A stretch of 64,000 nt of DNA from Yponomeuta sedellus (taxonomy: Eukaryota > Arthropoda > Insecta > Lepidoptera > Yponomeutidae), in the NCBI GenBank assembly GCA_934045075.1, contig OW203721.1, positions 19,946,714 through 20,010,713 on the forward strand, in the 5' to 3' direction. Shown here one piece after another: positions 11,367-24,000 of the stretch. The notes beneath the pieces are model-generated. The model made no database searches. It saw only the letters and a program-made list of their open reading frames with translations, and was not told where the DNA came from. The translations under genes and the position numbers were made by a program. Numbering within the stretch: the stretch's first letter is position 1; the number at the start of each line of letters is the position of its first letter.

Positions 11367-11765
11367 CCTCTGCATCTACGTAATGAGATGATTTTACAGT
11401 GTCCAGTGGCGTCTTCACTTACACTAGATGGTTGAACGGACCACTCGGACGCTGCAGGGCCTAGAACATTGTTTTTTTAGATAGTGTAGGCTTGCCCAGC
11501 ACCTGTACCATCTTGTGAATGGATAATGCAGTGTCTGAGACATTGTTTTAAGTGGTGTTAGCTTGCCCAACACCTATTCCATCCTGACAGGTTAGTCGGC
11601 TAAGCCCACAGGATAGCCTAGTCAATACGTGTGGAGCCCTACGAGCTGCGCGTTTCCTCACGGTGTTTTCCTTCACCGTTAGCGTGTGGACTTTGAAATT
11701 AAAAAAAATATCGGCACCTGCCCTTACTCGGGATCGAACCTGGGTCTCTTGCTGTTTGTAGGCGA
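11367..11765 (-). mobile_element. tRNA-headed SINE (family T3), near full length
   Basis: The minus strand shows a box-B-like GGTTCGATCCCGAG near 11732, CACACGCTAACGGTGAAGG, AAAACACCGTGAGGAAACGC, then the family body with GTCAGGATGGAATAGG, and ends TCATCTCATTACGTAGATGC. An internal block (GCTTGCCCA...ACCTGT) is duplicated at about 11488-11512 and 11560-11585, so this copy carries a rearranged body. Confidence 0.7.
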
Positions 11766-13630
11766 AAAAAAGCTGAATGAAATTAAATGGAGGTAAAACG
11801 TGTCATCCGTTGGTAAAAAAGTGTTGTAGCGCAAGACATGACACTTTTATCGCTTTTTTCTAAGGAGGCCCCCTACCCACGAATACGCATTATTTGCTCT
11901 TGTCATCTGTTAGTACCATAAGGTACACTTCTCTACAGCGGTGATGACATTTCCTAATCCATTGACATCGTCGTCGGCACGCCATTGTTATTTACAGTTG
12001 CGGAAGTTTGGAATGTAGAGCGGGTCTGCCCACGTTAGCATTAGAACGTAATATAATGGGGAACTTGCGTATAAATATAATTTGATTTGCTTGAATTTGA
12101 ATTGCTTTTATATCATAAAATATATGTAATAATATAAAAAAAAATGTTTCAAAGTTTTTAAGAAGACCGCTTCCCAAACCTTAAAACCAAACAAACAATC
12201 TGATAGACAACTATAATTCAATATAAAAAGAGTTTTTAGGGATCACGAACAAAGCGAAAAATAAAGTTGCTCAATAATATAAACTTATTAGATAATTATA
12301 GTAATTATAATTCGACGTTTAGAATTCTTACTCAAGTGCATGCCTAAAAACATTTTTTACGCGTTAACTCATACTTAACTGATAAACGCCACATACATTA
12401 TACCTAAGGAGTTACGTGCAAGTTGTGACGTCATAGTTTGAGCTTTATCCGTAGAACATAGATTTGCTTGGAGCGCTTTTGTACCACATGGCTTTATGGA
12501 CTTTTACACAGGTTATTTTACTTTATATTAATGGTAAAAAATACCTTCTTTATTTACCTCTTAACATGGATTATCAAGGTTTTTGGGTCTGTTCTCGATT
12601 GTTGTTAGTAGAAGCGGACCTCTGAGTACCCTGTTTGAGGGATAATATCCCTGTGTTTAATAATATTTGGGTTATAATAATAATAATAACACTACATTAC
12701 AATAATATCCCTATAATATCCCTCAATATAATATCCCAATAGAATATTATTCTACCTTATGAGGTGCATGATAAGAGCTGCTATGAAGTAGCAGTCAGCA
12801 TATGCTGGAGTCGCCTGTATTATAGTTTTCTCTAAAGTGTCAGCACAATGCGGGTTATGTGGTGCTTTTGTACGACTACTGCCCAACTGAAAACGTCTCG
12901 CTTCCATGCCCTACCTACCTTCAAGAATCCCGGTAGGCGCTATTATCAACTAATTGAGGTGCTAACCAGGGCTAACAAGAGAGAAAAATAAGTCTTTTAT
13001 AGTACGTTTTTGCAAAACGTGTTTATCATAATTGTCAATAATGATTGTGATAGAAAACCTCACGTGAATTTACCTATAGAATTAAGCTAATAATAATTGT
13101 GTTAGACATTTTTAGAACATAAAGCCTAGAACCTAGGGTCAATAACCTACATCTAAAACCGATTTACATTAACAGTCCTTTAAGTCTTTAACGTCCTAGG
13201 TTGGACCTACATTCTCGGCTATAGGTTCTGAAATTAGCTATTATGCTTATTGACATTTATAAGGTTCAGTTTTCCAAAAGAAATATACCCAGATTTTTTC
13301 CCATAAACGGCGCTACTTAGCTCCCCCAAACTTAAAGTTTTTAAAGTTACGAACTTTGAATCCTAACTCCCGGGGTTAATCGCGGTCAAATCGGAGACAA
13401 GGTTTAATAAACTGCTTTAATGGCAATACCTCGCACGTCGACGCGAAGATTCAAAGAACAATATCCATATGCCGTTACCCTGCCGTCTCATGCCGACAGC
13501 CAGTACAAGACCACAAATTGAACAATTTTGTGCAAATCAATGGCGCATTGTTTGAGTATGTCGCCACAGGAGAATATTATATTACAAGATGTAGTTGTAG
13601 ATATTAGTAGTACCTATCGCATAGTAAGTA
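11766..13630. other. No recognised gene
   Basis: AT-rich sequence with simple TAA/ATA runs near 12660-12730, where AATATCCC-type words recur. I see no coding frame of interest, RNA gene or clear terminal repeat. Confidence 0.4.
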
Positions 13631-13873
13631 GTCTATTTATTCTTACTTGTCCAATTTAGTAAACAAGATTCTACCCTTAAACTGTGATTTTTTAGTCCAA
13701 AACTGCCATATTTCCATAAATGAAGTAACCTGGAACACTCTTTTAGATAACACGCTGCCAATTTTATAAACATAGTTCATGAATTTGCGAGAAAATGTCT
13801 AGTTTAGGCATCTAATCTCAATTTTAAGTTTAGAATCTTGTTTACTAAATTGGACAAGTAAGAATAAATAGAC
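13631..13873. mobile_element. 243-bp foldback MITE
   Basis: Left GTCTATTTATTCTTACTTGT, continuing CCAATTTAGTAAACAAGATT, is the inverse of the right end ACTAAATTGGACAAGTAAGA, continuing ATAAATAGAC. The inverted arms are about 44 bases with minor differences. The middle has no coding potential. A TSD is not certain (GTA-like on both sides). Confidence 0.85.
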
Positions 13874-13884
13874 TGTAGGTATAT

Positions 13885-14215
13885 ATTCTTTTTGTTGCAC
13901 TAACCCGTTTATACCTGTGACGATTCTTAAAAACCTATTTAGAGGCAAAAAATTCCGCCCATGCCGGGACTCGAACCTGCGAGTTCTGGCTAACTGATAA
14001 ACAATCTTCTTCTTCAGGCTATATTAGTCCACTGCTGGACTAGCTGGACTGATAAACAATACAGGGAAATAATACAGAGAATATTTTAAAGAGGTTCGAA
14101 ATTTCGCTCATGCCGGTACTTGCCCATTAGCGCAGTTGGGAGAGCGCTGGCACGGTTAGCCAGAGGTCGCGGGTTTGTGTCCCGGCATGGGCGGAATTTT
14201 TAGCCTTACCTAAAA
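13885..14215 (+). repeat. Diverged composite of two inverted tRNA-like units (31-33 kb family)
   Basis: TGCACTAACCCG and TTAAAAACCTATTTAGAGGC at the left match the start of the composites at 31343 and (inverted) 32995. An inverted tRNA-like piece follows (CCCATGCCGGGACTCGAACC). Then come ATACAGAGAATATTTTAAAG and AGGTTCGAAATTTCGC, and a forward tRNA-like unit at about 14128-14200 (AGCGCAGTTGGGAGAGCGC, GGCATGGGCGG). It closes with AATTTTTAGCC. The box B of the forward unit has decayed (GGGTTTGTGTCCC). Confidence 0.75.
14006..14047 (-). mobile_element. 42-bp RTE tail insertion with 13-bp target duplication
   Basis: ACTGATAAACAAT occurs at 13993-14005 and again at 14048-14060. Between them lies only CTTCTTCTTCAGGCTATATT plus AGTCCACTGCTGG and a few bases, the reverse of an RTE 3' end like that at 10988. 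It is an extremely short reverse-transcribed insertion inside the tRNA-like composite. Confidence 0.8.
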
Positions 14216-15443
14216 AAACTCATGAAAGAGTTCAATATCTAACTTTAGAAGTTTTAGTACTCGGTAAACTTGAAAACTTAAGGGACTCGCACCCTCATAA
14301 GATACATTTTATGAAGTCTTCAAGTTGTGTAAACAAGAAACTCCTTATTTTTTCTTACGATTATGCCTATTAATATATACTTTAATAATAATAAACGATT
14401 CATTTCATTAAATTACAGTTTCATAAAATCAACTTTATGACTAACTAACTGACCCAGCAAACTTCGTGCCGCCTAACAGTCGATTCTTTAATTTTTTTTA
14501 TTTTTTTCTCCTTAAGAACCATCCTCGTACGTCAAGGAATATTCTAAAAAAAAGAATTAGCGAAGTCGGTTCAGCTGCTCTCGAGATTTGCGCTTACCAA
14601 CACATTCAGCAATTCCTTTTATATTATAGATAAAATAAAACTTGAAATTTCTCTTACTACCTAATAAAGCGTAATAGGGCTAGCCTGCAGGGTTCTAAAA
14701 TCATTTGAAACTGTAATAAGATTGTATCTGATTGTAATAAAATTGGTCAGACCCTTTCTAAACCAACCTGTAATATCATAATAGTCAAGTGTTAGAGCTA
14801 AGCTTACTAGGCATGGCCTGCGTGAGAGATCGAGAACTTTCTGCAAACTTTATTTTACAAACGTTTAATCATGTGAAAAAAACCTAATCTTTAAGCGTAA
14901 TTTTTGTAGAGTGCGGCAAGTAACACAGATAACATACACATTTTTTTTAATATACTATATCTATTTCGAATGGGTAGGCATACATTTTTGATATGAATTT
15001 TATTATACGAAGTTTTTGAAATGTATGAAATGAAAAGTTAATGTCTCAACTAAAAATCAAACCAATTGAATTTATGTTCTATGCTAGCAGTCTATACCGA
15101 TGTTTTTGCACCTAAATGACGAGCATGATAATTATTCGGATTTAAAAACATGATATACGTAATGTATTTTTGTTTATCCATGCAGTTTCATTAGTTTTTA
15201 GGGCTCTGTAGTCACTAAGGAACCCTTGTTGCAAATACAATAAGACTTTGATTTTATAAAATCAATAAGCTTTAGGTACCTAATAACCGTTTATTTTTTT
15301 TGTAAAGGTAGTGGAAAAGTACCGGTGTTATATTATTTTAAACACCGGTATAGCTACACATCACTAGACGCGTTAAGCCCCGCGGAACTAGTTCGCCGAG
15401 TCAGCTCTAACGTGGTCGATCCAACAGGGTGGGTGGCTATATT
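14216..15443. other. No recognised gene
   Basis: AT-rich, with no coding frame that resembles a known protein. The stretch ends at the TA dinucleotide where mariner copy 1 is inserted. Confidence 0.4.
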
Positions 15444-15445
15444 TA

Positions 15446-16741
15446 CATAGGCTGCTACTTATGTATGCGAAATCTGGGATTCCAATAATTTTTAACGCAA
15501 TGTCATGACCTACATGGTCAAATTCGTTCTTTTTTTAAATACTGGCCGCTAATATTTTTCTCTTATATACGTTAGTGTTTTGTTTTTGTTGGGTTTAAAA
15601 TGTCATATCGCTGAAAAAATGGAACTCACTCGTGAAAATATTCGTGCTATGATTTATTACGATTTTCGACGTGGTTTAACGCAACAACAGTGCGTAGAAA
15701 AATTAACTTCGACTTTTGGTGGTGAAGCTCCATAAAAACCACTGTGTATCACTGGTTTAGTGAGTTTAATCGCGGGCGCAGTAAGCTCACGGACGAAGTT
15801 AAAGAAGGTCGCCCGAAATCGGTGGTTGTGCCATAAAATATTGAAGCTGTGCGAAAACTAATAATAATAATGCAAGACCGCCATGTTACGTATCGCGAGA
15901 TAGAGGCTATTCTGGGCATATGTATGACGAGCATTCATAGGATATTACATGAACATTTGTCTGTAAAAAAAATTTGTTCGCGTTGGATCCCGCACAACTT
16001 AACTCAGGATCAAAAAGATGCTCGTGTCGAATGGTGCAAGAAAACCTTAAAAAAATTCAATGGAGGCGACTCAAAATCTGTTTATAATATCTACACAGGT
16101 GACGAATCCTGGATCTGCGCGTACGATCCCGAAACTAAACAACAATCAACAGTTTGGGTGTTTCAAAATGAGCCGAACCCTACGAAAGTGGCTCGTGCAA
16201 AAAGCACTGTAAAGCAAATGGTGGCCTGCTTTTTTGGTATTAATGGCCATGTGGCTACAATACCACTGGATAATCGCAGAACGGTTAATTCGGAGTGGTA
16301 CACGACCATTTGTTTGCCGGAAGTATTTGAAGCAATACGCCAAAACAACCAGCAACGCAGAATCATACTTCACCATGACAATGCCAGCTGTCATACATCT
16401 CAGGAAACAACTACATTTTTGGATGGTAAAAAAATAGAATTGATGGGTCATCCACCGTACAGCCCTGATTTGGCTCCCAATGATTTCTATTTATTCCCAA
16501 ATGTAAAGAATAAATTACGTGGTCAACGATTTTCGACCCGTGAAGATGCCGTAGATGCGTTCAAACAGCACGCTTTGGAGATACCTCAATCAGAGTGGAA
16601 AAAGTGTTTTACAAATTGGTTTCATCGAATGCAAAAGTGCATCGATCGTAGTGGAGAATACTTTGAAAAGCAATAAAAGCATATTTAGCCATATACATTT
16701 GTTTATTTTTTCTATTCCGCATACATAAGTAGCAGCCCTCG
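15446..16741 (+). mobile_element. mariner element, copy 1
   Basis: 1296 bp flanked by TA at 15444-15445 and 16742-16743. Terminal inverted repeats share GGCTGCTACTTATGTATGCG. The outermost bases differ (CATA at left versus CGAG at right). The interior is one broken transposase gene. Copy 2 at 52436-54049 is nearly identical outside its own lesions, so the two share a recent source. Confidence 0.93.
15619..16676 (+). pseudogene. mariner transposase, broken (copy 1)
   Basis: The transposase would bind the terminal repeats and cut and paste the element at TA sites. The frame starts with MELTRENIRAMIYYDF at 15619 and holds two helix-turn-helix regions, then a DD34D catalytic triad: Asp at 16101 (TGDESW), Asp at 16377 (HHDNASCHT) and Asp at 16482 (SPDLAPND), with 34 residues between the last two. 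It is broken: relative to copy 2 one base is missing near 15730-15740 (frame change), and a TAA replaces CAA at 15834-15836. A 6-base in-frame addition lies near 15866. The last 275 codons (15849-16676) remain open, so a truncated catalytic domain could still be read, but the DNA-binding part is separated from it. Confidence 0.9.
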
Positions 16742-16743
16742 TA

Positions 16744-18160
16744 GAAGCAAGTTAAGTTAAATCCGCCACTCACTTGGTAATTCTGGAACTCGTTAGATGC
16801 TTAGAACGCAGGTTCTCAAACCTATATTGACAACCACTACTTTGCGTTTTTTTCTATTACTATCTTCTATTATATTTTTCGGGGTGCTAACACCCAAAAT
16901 ATTTCTTTTGCTTCCTGTTATGTAGGTAACTTAAAAAACAGCTATTCCAAATAGTATTTAAAAACGCCTATTAATGAGCGATATTTAAATAGAGCTTTGA
17001 ATTTTAATACATCTAATGTGAAGGATAAATCTGAAGAACGAGTTTATTGAATGTCGTAGTCACTAAAAAATAACCATAAACTTGTCGCGTTCAGTAAGGT
17101 GCAGTCGATTTCTCGTTTTGAAGATCTCGTTTTAAAACATATTCCTAGTACCTAACAGTTTTTTATTTTATTGAGTCAAGACTTATGAAAAAAAAATGAC
17201 GCATATCTTGCTTTGTCTATGCACATCAGTGGATGAATACAGGCTGATTAATTGATTAAAAATTCTAAAAATCATAGAAAATAAGAAAAAATCTCTTCAA
17301 CTTGCATTGTAGGTCGCATTTTAGAGATATGTTTGAAAATCATTATGTCATTAAATCTCTCACCTGAACTAGTTATTTTTACACTCGATGCAGATTTATT
17401 TGATGAAACGCAATAAAAACCGAATTGAAAATATATTCTAAACCTATCGCTAATTGCCCCAGCAGTTCTCAGGTGATGCGCTTACCAAAAAGAAAAAAAA
17501 CTTATGTCTGAATTTTCAACCCACAAATCTATTTTGATTATACCTTTCCTAAAATATAACCATACAAATAGGAAATATAAAACACTCAAAGAAAAATAAT
17601 ATAATTATCTCACAGTCCCACAAAAGCTTTAGGTACGAGCAGGAAGAACTTAATTCCTTTCAGTGAAACACTGACACATGCTTTATTTCAGGCCCGGAGT
17701 GGTGCGAGGTGGCCTAAACCGGAACGCTCCGGTTATGTACCGGAGGGGACGGGACCAGGTCGGTATTAAGTCGCGGGCACCGGCAAGGAATGGATTCTCA
17801 CAAACAAACGCAGTTCATCATCGAGGCTGGGCCAGGCGATCCATACAGGCGATTGAGCCGCTTAAGGGGCAGCCGGGAGCCAAAGGATTAAAAAACACTT
17901 ATCATCTTTGGAACCTAGGATTTTAGAGCATTTTTTTTAAACGGATTAAAAGTCGAATATTATTGGCTAAATCGATTGAAGTCCCAGCCAGCGGCCACAC
18001 AAAAGGGTCGTGGCGGGGGGTGGGCGGGGGCGCAGAAGAGACGCGACACGTTGTATAGAAATCGCGCCCTACGTACATATTACCTTCAGTACGAAACGGT
18101 ATGAAAAGTCTTGCGCGTCTTTGTATCATAATCACATAATAATATTAATAGCTGTAAAAC
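16744..18160. other. Unassigned region with a GC-rich island and G-rich run
   Basis: 17692-17925 is GC-rich, follows TTTATTTCAG, and is open in one frame until TAG. It could be an exon or a piece of an unrecognised retroelement; no domain is recognised. At about 18005-18031 GGCGGGGGGTGGGCGGGGGCG-like G tracts could form a G-quadruplex. The rest is AT-rich. Confidence 0.3.
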
Positions 18161-18220
18161 AAGATATTATAAGATTTCTTTCCTTTGGTTTACCAAAGGA
18201 AAGAAATCTTATAATATCTT
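18161..18220. repeat. 60-bp near-perfect palindrome (first of two)
   Basis: AAGATATTATAAGATTTCTT at the left is mirrored at the right end, and the whole 60 bases self-pair except the two central T residues. It directly abuts a second palindrome. Confidence 0.95.
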
Positions 18221-18284
18221 CAATAAAGGGGCGACAGAGAGCTAACTAGCTTTAGCTAGTTAGCTCTCTGTCGCCCCTTTATTG
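18221..18284. repeat. 64-bp perfect palindrome with 2-base loop (second of two)
   Basis: CAATAAAGGGGCGACAGAGA and the following GCTAACTAGCT pair perfectly with the right half around the loop TT at 18252-18253. Base composition differs from the AT-rich first palindrome. Confidence 0.95.
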
Positions 18285-20103
18285 AGTCTAGCTGTTACGG
18301 GGCGTTCTTGAGTTTTTATAGGACCAGATATAAAGGATAAACTATTTTATCGCGTGTCGTAGGCAATAGCGGATTGGTAGAATTCCAGCGAAAGCGCTTA
18401 CCGGGCTCCTTTCGGGACGTCTTGGGTTTGATTCGAGAATTAATTCCGTACTGACTCCTTTTAACTACACTGGGTGTTAATTTACAAACGCTCTTCAAAA
18501 AACAGACGCACAAGTGCTAATAACAACGCGCAATGTATTGAAAACATCAGGACCTTATCGTATCTTTACGCTCTTACTTGATGTAATAACTTCTAATATG
18601 TTTAAAAATATAGTTAATTGCCCAGCAAAATTTTATGGATAAAGGATAGTTAAGTTGTATGGATATTTGTTTACAGGTTGGGCATCACTTTAATGTGACT
18701 TCAATATTTTATCATTTTATTTCATTGGCTTGGCATTCACCGTTGAGTTTTACAAATTTAATTAAAAAAGGAACAAGTTGTTTAGACAGTAGCCAAACAC
18801 TAGCCAGGGCCTGGCTGACACCGCGAAGTTTGAAAAGAACCTGTTTGCTTAGGTGCAGCAATCAGATTCCTTTTGGCGTACATCAGGCCATTAACGACAT
18901 AGCACCTAGGTGTCTTTTATTTATTGTTCTGTGAATAAAAATCTCCTTTACATATCAAAATAATAATGGTAACGTGAAAACGCCACGCTTTGCGTAATCC
19001 TCGCAGGTTTACCCGTTCGGTTTTATTTCTCAAAATAAAAAAAAATATAAAATAACAATACTGTCAGTTGAAACGTAGATTGTGACTATTAAATTCGTTC
19101 CTTGTTGCCATAAACAGATTTAATATGAAATCAACAATAATTTGATTTGTGATGATAGCATAATTCACAAAGAACACGTTAAACTATTACTATCGAACTA
19201 ACAAGTAGAACCTCTAAGCGGTTACAGTCAAATGAGCAAAGTTTCTGTGCCATTGACACAATATAGGCAATGCCTTTGCGTATGTGTCAATTGTATAACA
19301 TTGCATTGTTAAAAATTAAGGAGCAAACCAGTTGTACTGGCACGTACGAGTCGATGCCACCGAGATAATTAAAATGAGCCTATTAACGTTCTATTATTAA
19401 CACACTATGGTGGTGGTGGAAATGTCGTGGTGTACTTAGATAATTATACACTAGAGATTGTGACAAAATGTCAATTCAGCGCCATGTTTTTCGCCACACT
19501 TTCGTTCGTTCGCTGTACCCACCAAGGTAATGATGGAATGATTACTGATTGAATGATCGGTTGAGTGAACGAATCAGTCTATATATTACGCGAAGCAAAC
19601 ACTGTCGGAATTCGAACGTTATCCATATCAACTTGGATTAAAATATGAAAATTACTGGTAAATTCCGTCAAAAATCCCACAAGCACCATGCGGTTAGTTA
19701 ATGCACCCCCTCCTTCCCACTTTTCAAGCAGAAGCAAGACACGAATTGAGCAAAGTAATTTCCACATTTTAATGTTATTATGGATTACCGCAAAGTAGCG
19801 CCCGATTCCATACAATATCAACTTGGATGTAATTTGACAGCTAGACGTTAGGTTAGGTTAGATTTATTACACCAATACCTACCTGGTAAAGGGTTAACAT
19901 GTAGTCATTATATGTGTTTCGTGAACTAAACTTAATACTATAATTACCCTAAGAACTATGATAGTGCTGAGTGATAGTTATGTACGTAGCACATCGCGGA
20001 ATAGCCAAGGCCCGCGGATGCGTCACCGCGAGACTCTGACTTTTCATTCAGATTTCACAACACAGCCATTCATGAGTTTTCACTGCACGAGCTAATAAAC
20101 TAA
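18285..20103. other. No recognised gene
   Basis: Mostly AT-rich. A short AACTTGGAT word occurs near 19630 and again near 19820. No protein family, RNA gene or terminal repeat is recognised. Confidence 0.35.
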
Positions 20104-20412
20104 GGGCCGGTTTTTGAATTGAGAATTTCACTAAGTAAATACTTAAGTAACGTTCTGTCCCGCTCTTTTCAGAGAAATTCGCAGATAGCACGACAGTTAC
20201 AGTACTACACATCATAAAAGTCCCTTCGGGAATCTTCGTTCGCGCAGACTAGGAAGAAGTATAACGAAAGTACCCGAAGCTATAAGTACATTCAAATCTT
20301 TAACCGATACGGTTAAGGTGCAGAATTGATTGCCGCAGTACCGCTACCTATTTCGCTCACGCTAGTAGTGCCAAACGCAATAGTCACCTGCATCGATGAC
20401 GTTGAATCAACC
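20104..20412. mobile_element. Left half of an inverted-repeat element split by BEL/Pao
   Basis: TTTTTGAATTGAGAATTTCA and CTAAGTAAATAC at the left end are mirrored at the right end near 26800 (TTACTTAGCGAAATTCTCAA). GTTACAGTACTACAC is mirrored by GTGTAGCACTGTAAC. The right half continues at 26664-26828, so the host was about 470 bp before the LTR element entered. Related short copies lie near 60450 and 61036. Confidence 0.7.
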
Positions 20413-20617
20413 TGTTAGAAAAACTATTTCAACATATGAGAAAATAGTAATTTATTACATGTTTAATTATAGCAACATTTAGAATTGTCATCTTATTTTT
20501 TGTGTATGGCAATGTTCTTGCCCTTTTTGCATTCGTGCCGGTCGGTTGTACCTTTTTCATTTTTATTTTAAAATACAGTCCACGCTCTTAAAATATACCA
20601 GCATTTTATTTCCTACA
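20413..20617 (+). repeat. 5' LTR of BEL/Pao element
   Basis: 205 bases, TGTTAGAAAAACTATTTCAA to TTTTATTTCCTACA. It has no differences from the 3' LTR on reading the two side by side. It should hold the promoter; no canonical TATA box is evident. Confidence 0.93.
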
Positions 20618-21084
20618 TGCTGTGTGTGGTCCTTCAGACCCTGAAAAGTGTTTTTAAGTTTATTCGTGTTGTGTGTCGTCAACGCGGGCCACCTATTGTT
20701 CGTGTTGGTCGGTCGCCGCGAAGGTGCGAGAAGTGCTATAATTTCTTCGCAAATAGGCCGAAATCGGTCTCCCCTATCACACTGTACATGTGAGCGACAG
20801 TATTAGGAGTTCAATCACACTCCTCCAGAAGTTTTTGGTGGAAATTCAAGAAAAAGCAAAGATTGCAAGGCTTGCACCAACCTACCCTCTTTTAGAAGTA
20901 TAATATTTCAAACGGTGTAACCGAAACGAAACGTCAACGTTCGGTTGGCTGCACTGCGAGATCCGCGAGCTGTCAAACTGACAGCTGGCCATTTGTTCTG
21001 TGACGCGGGTTTGTTTTGGTTTTGTGTCAGTGTTTTTGTTTGTTTACGATCCAATCTTCGGCTTTCCTACGATTAGTAGCCACA

Positions 21085-24000
21085 ATGGCCACTACAAAGG
21101 TGGATGATAGTGCGCTCCGTAAGTTGCGGCTTACGCGTGGACAGCTCAAAGGTACCGTAACTCGCATCGAGAACTTTATTAATGATCCTATCAATGCTGC
21201 ATCCGCAAGCATAGAGATGCTGCAGGCGCGAATCGACAAGCTTAACATGACCTTTAAAGACTATGAAAAAGTGCAATTGGACATTCTATCAATTGACGAG
21301 ACAGATCCGGAAAATGTTGAGGTTTTAGAAGATAAATATTTCACTGTCATCTCTAAACTTAATGCAACTTTAAAAAACTTGAGCACAACTGAGGTGCAAC
21401 AGTGTACCAATATTTCTACATCAAAATTACCAAACATTGATGTGCCAGTTTTCAATGGAAAGGATTTTACTAAGTACAGTCCTTTTATGGATCTATTTCT
21501 TGCTGTCATCCACAAAAACAAGTCACTCTCAGATGTGCAAAAGTTATTTTATTTGAGAAAATTTTTGGTTGATGATGCTCTATCGGTAATAGTTAATTTA
21601 CCGCTTGTCAACGAGTCATACAAAGAAGCGCTTGAATTATTAAAGAAGCGCTTTGACAATAAAGCTAGGTTAATCTCCAGCCACATAAATATAATTCTAC
21701 AACTGCCGGCAATGCAGAAGGGTACTGCGACCTCTATACGGTCATTCATTTCACAAGTGCAGCAACAATTGTATGCACTCAAAAATATGCAGCAGCCTGT
21801 TGAACAATGGGACATGCTCTTAATTACCATACTAACAAAGAAGTTAGATCAATACACAAACAGGGCTTATCAATTAGATAGAAACTCTGACACTCTTCCA
21901 ACAATGGATGAGTTTATTTCATTTCTAGAAAGACGCGCTATAGCTCTTGAAGATAGTGAAAGTACTGCTGACTATATGAAGAGTGCTGCCACTAAGGTGA
22001 GCAATGTTGTCACCAAGAATATTAACAATTGTTATTATTGTAAGGGGATAAATCATGCCATCTATGCATGCCCCAAATTTAAAATGTCTCCTATAGCAGA
22101 CCGTGAAAATTTTGTTCAAGTCAATAACTTGTGCCATGTTTGTTTAAAGTCGCACACCGGAAAGTGTCGATTCACTTTCCTATGTAAAGTTTGTAAGTCA
22201 GGTCACAATACTCTCCTGCACAAAGACGGCGGCTCTGAGTCCCAACCTCCTGTCACATTACATTCAGTTGATTCCTCAGTGAACATTTTGCTACCCACTA
22301 TCAAGGTAAAGCTCTTTGATGTCAGGGGAACTGAGCTTTATGTCAGGGCGTTGCTTGACTCAGGCAGTCAAACTTCTTTTATAACCACATCTCTTGCAGA
22401 AATGTTGGGTTTAAAATCAAAGTCACATAAAACCAATGTTATCGGGATTGGAAATAAATCCAATCAAATTAACAAATCTGTTGATCTCACAATTCATTCT
22501 CCAGTGAATAATGTTATGATAAATGCAAAATGTCATGTTGTCAACGCCATTACATCCAACTTGCCGCAGTGTTTGGTGGATATTTCCAATTTAAATATTC
22601 CAAAAACTATTCAACTGTCAGATGACAATTTCAATGTTCCTATGGAAATTTCAATTCTTTTAGGTGCTGACATTTACTTCAACATTTTACTTCAGCGACA
22701 AATAAAAATTCCAAATGGTCCACTGTTGCAAGAAACTCTATTTGGTTATACTATTGGCGGAAATGTTTCTAGCCAAGTCAATGAACTAGGTAATAAAAAC
22801 GAGGTTGTCAGCAACTTAGCCATCTGCGACAATAACAAGTTAGAGGATGTAATGGAGCAATTTTGGCTATCTGAAAGTGTCCCCCAGGCTGCAACTGCTG
22901 ATAAAGCTTGCAGTGAATTTAAAAAAGCAGAAAAATGTTTGGTTCAACTTGAAAATGACAAATTTTGCGTTGATATGCCGTTAGTTTCAAAAATCGATCA
23001 GTTGCAGCTTGGGGATTCCTTTTCAGTGGCTCTACAGCGCTTTTTGGCACTGGAGAAAAAATTTAAAAATGATGCATTATACTTAGAGAAATATAAAAAT
23101 TTCATTGAGGAGTACCTAGCCTTGGGGCATGCCAGGAGGGTTGACATTGGTCAGTATGACATCAACTGTGGGTTTGTTTATTTTTTAGCACACCATGCTG
23201 TCCTCAATGAGCAAAGCCTAACCACTAAGCTACGTGTGGTTTTCGATGGTAGTATGAAGTCAAAATCAGGTGTTTCAATAAATGATATCTTGTTGAATGG
23301 TCCGGTTGTACAGAGCGAATTATTTGATATCCTTATTTTGTGGAGAACTTTTCTCTACACACTAACATGTGACATTCAAAAAATGTTTCGTGGTGTTCTG
23401 GTAAATCCCACTCAAACATGCCTTCAGAATATTCTTTGGCGTGACGATCCCAATAAGCCTATCAGCTGCTTGCAGTTGCAAACAGTTACTTACGGTCTAA
23501 AATCCTCCACCTTCTTGGCTACACGTTGCCTCATAGAGTTGGCCCGTAGATACAAAGGTGAATATCCACTTGCTGCTCAAGCTATGTTGTTTAGCACCTA
23601 TGTTGATGATATCATCTGCGGGGCTGATGATGAAGCAGAACTACTTCAGCTCAAAAGTGAGCTTATTGCTCTTTTAAAAAAAGGCAGCTTCACACTCCAT
23701 AAGTGGTGTTCAAATAACCCTGAGGCTATCAGCGATCTCCCCAGTGACCAAAAATATTTCGATACATTGGATATTAATAAAAACAATATTGTAAAGACTT
23801 TAGGTTTAAAATGCGATGTTTTAAACGATACATTAACATTCGCTTGTCCAATGATTAACGATGATGAGAATCATTCCAAACGGAAAGTTCTGAGTTTCAT
23901 TGGAAAAATGTTTGATCCACTTGGCCTAATAGGTCCCATTATAGTGGTCGCAAAGCTTTTCATGCAAAGCTTATGGTCTATCAATGTTGACTGGGACACT

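Noticed and set aside
17678..17926. Protein-coding exon in the GC-rich island
   Set aside because: It is preceded by an acceptor-like TTTATTTCAG and is open for about 80 codons, but shows no recognised domain and no donor; kept only as an unassigned island.
21016..21084. N-terminal extension of the BEL/Pao polyprotein
   Set aside because: The frame is open but has no ATG before 21085.
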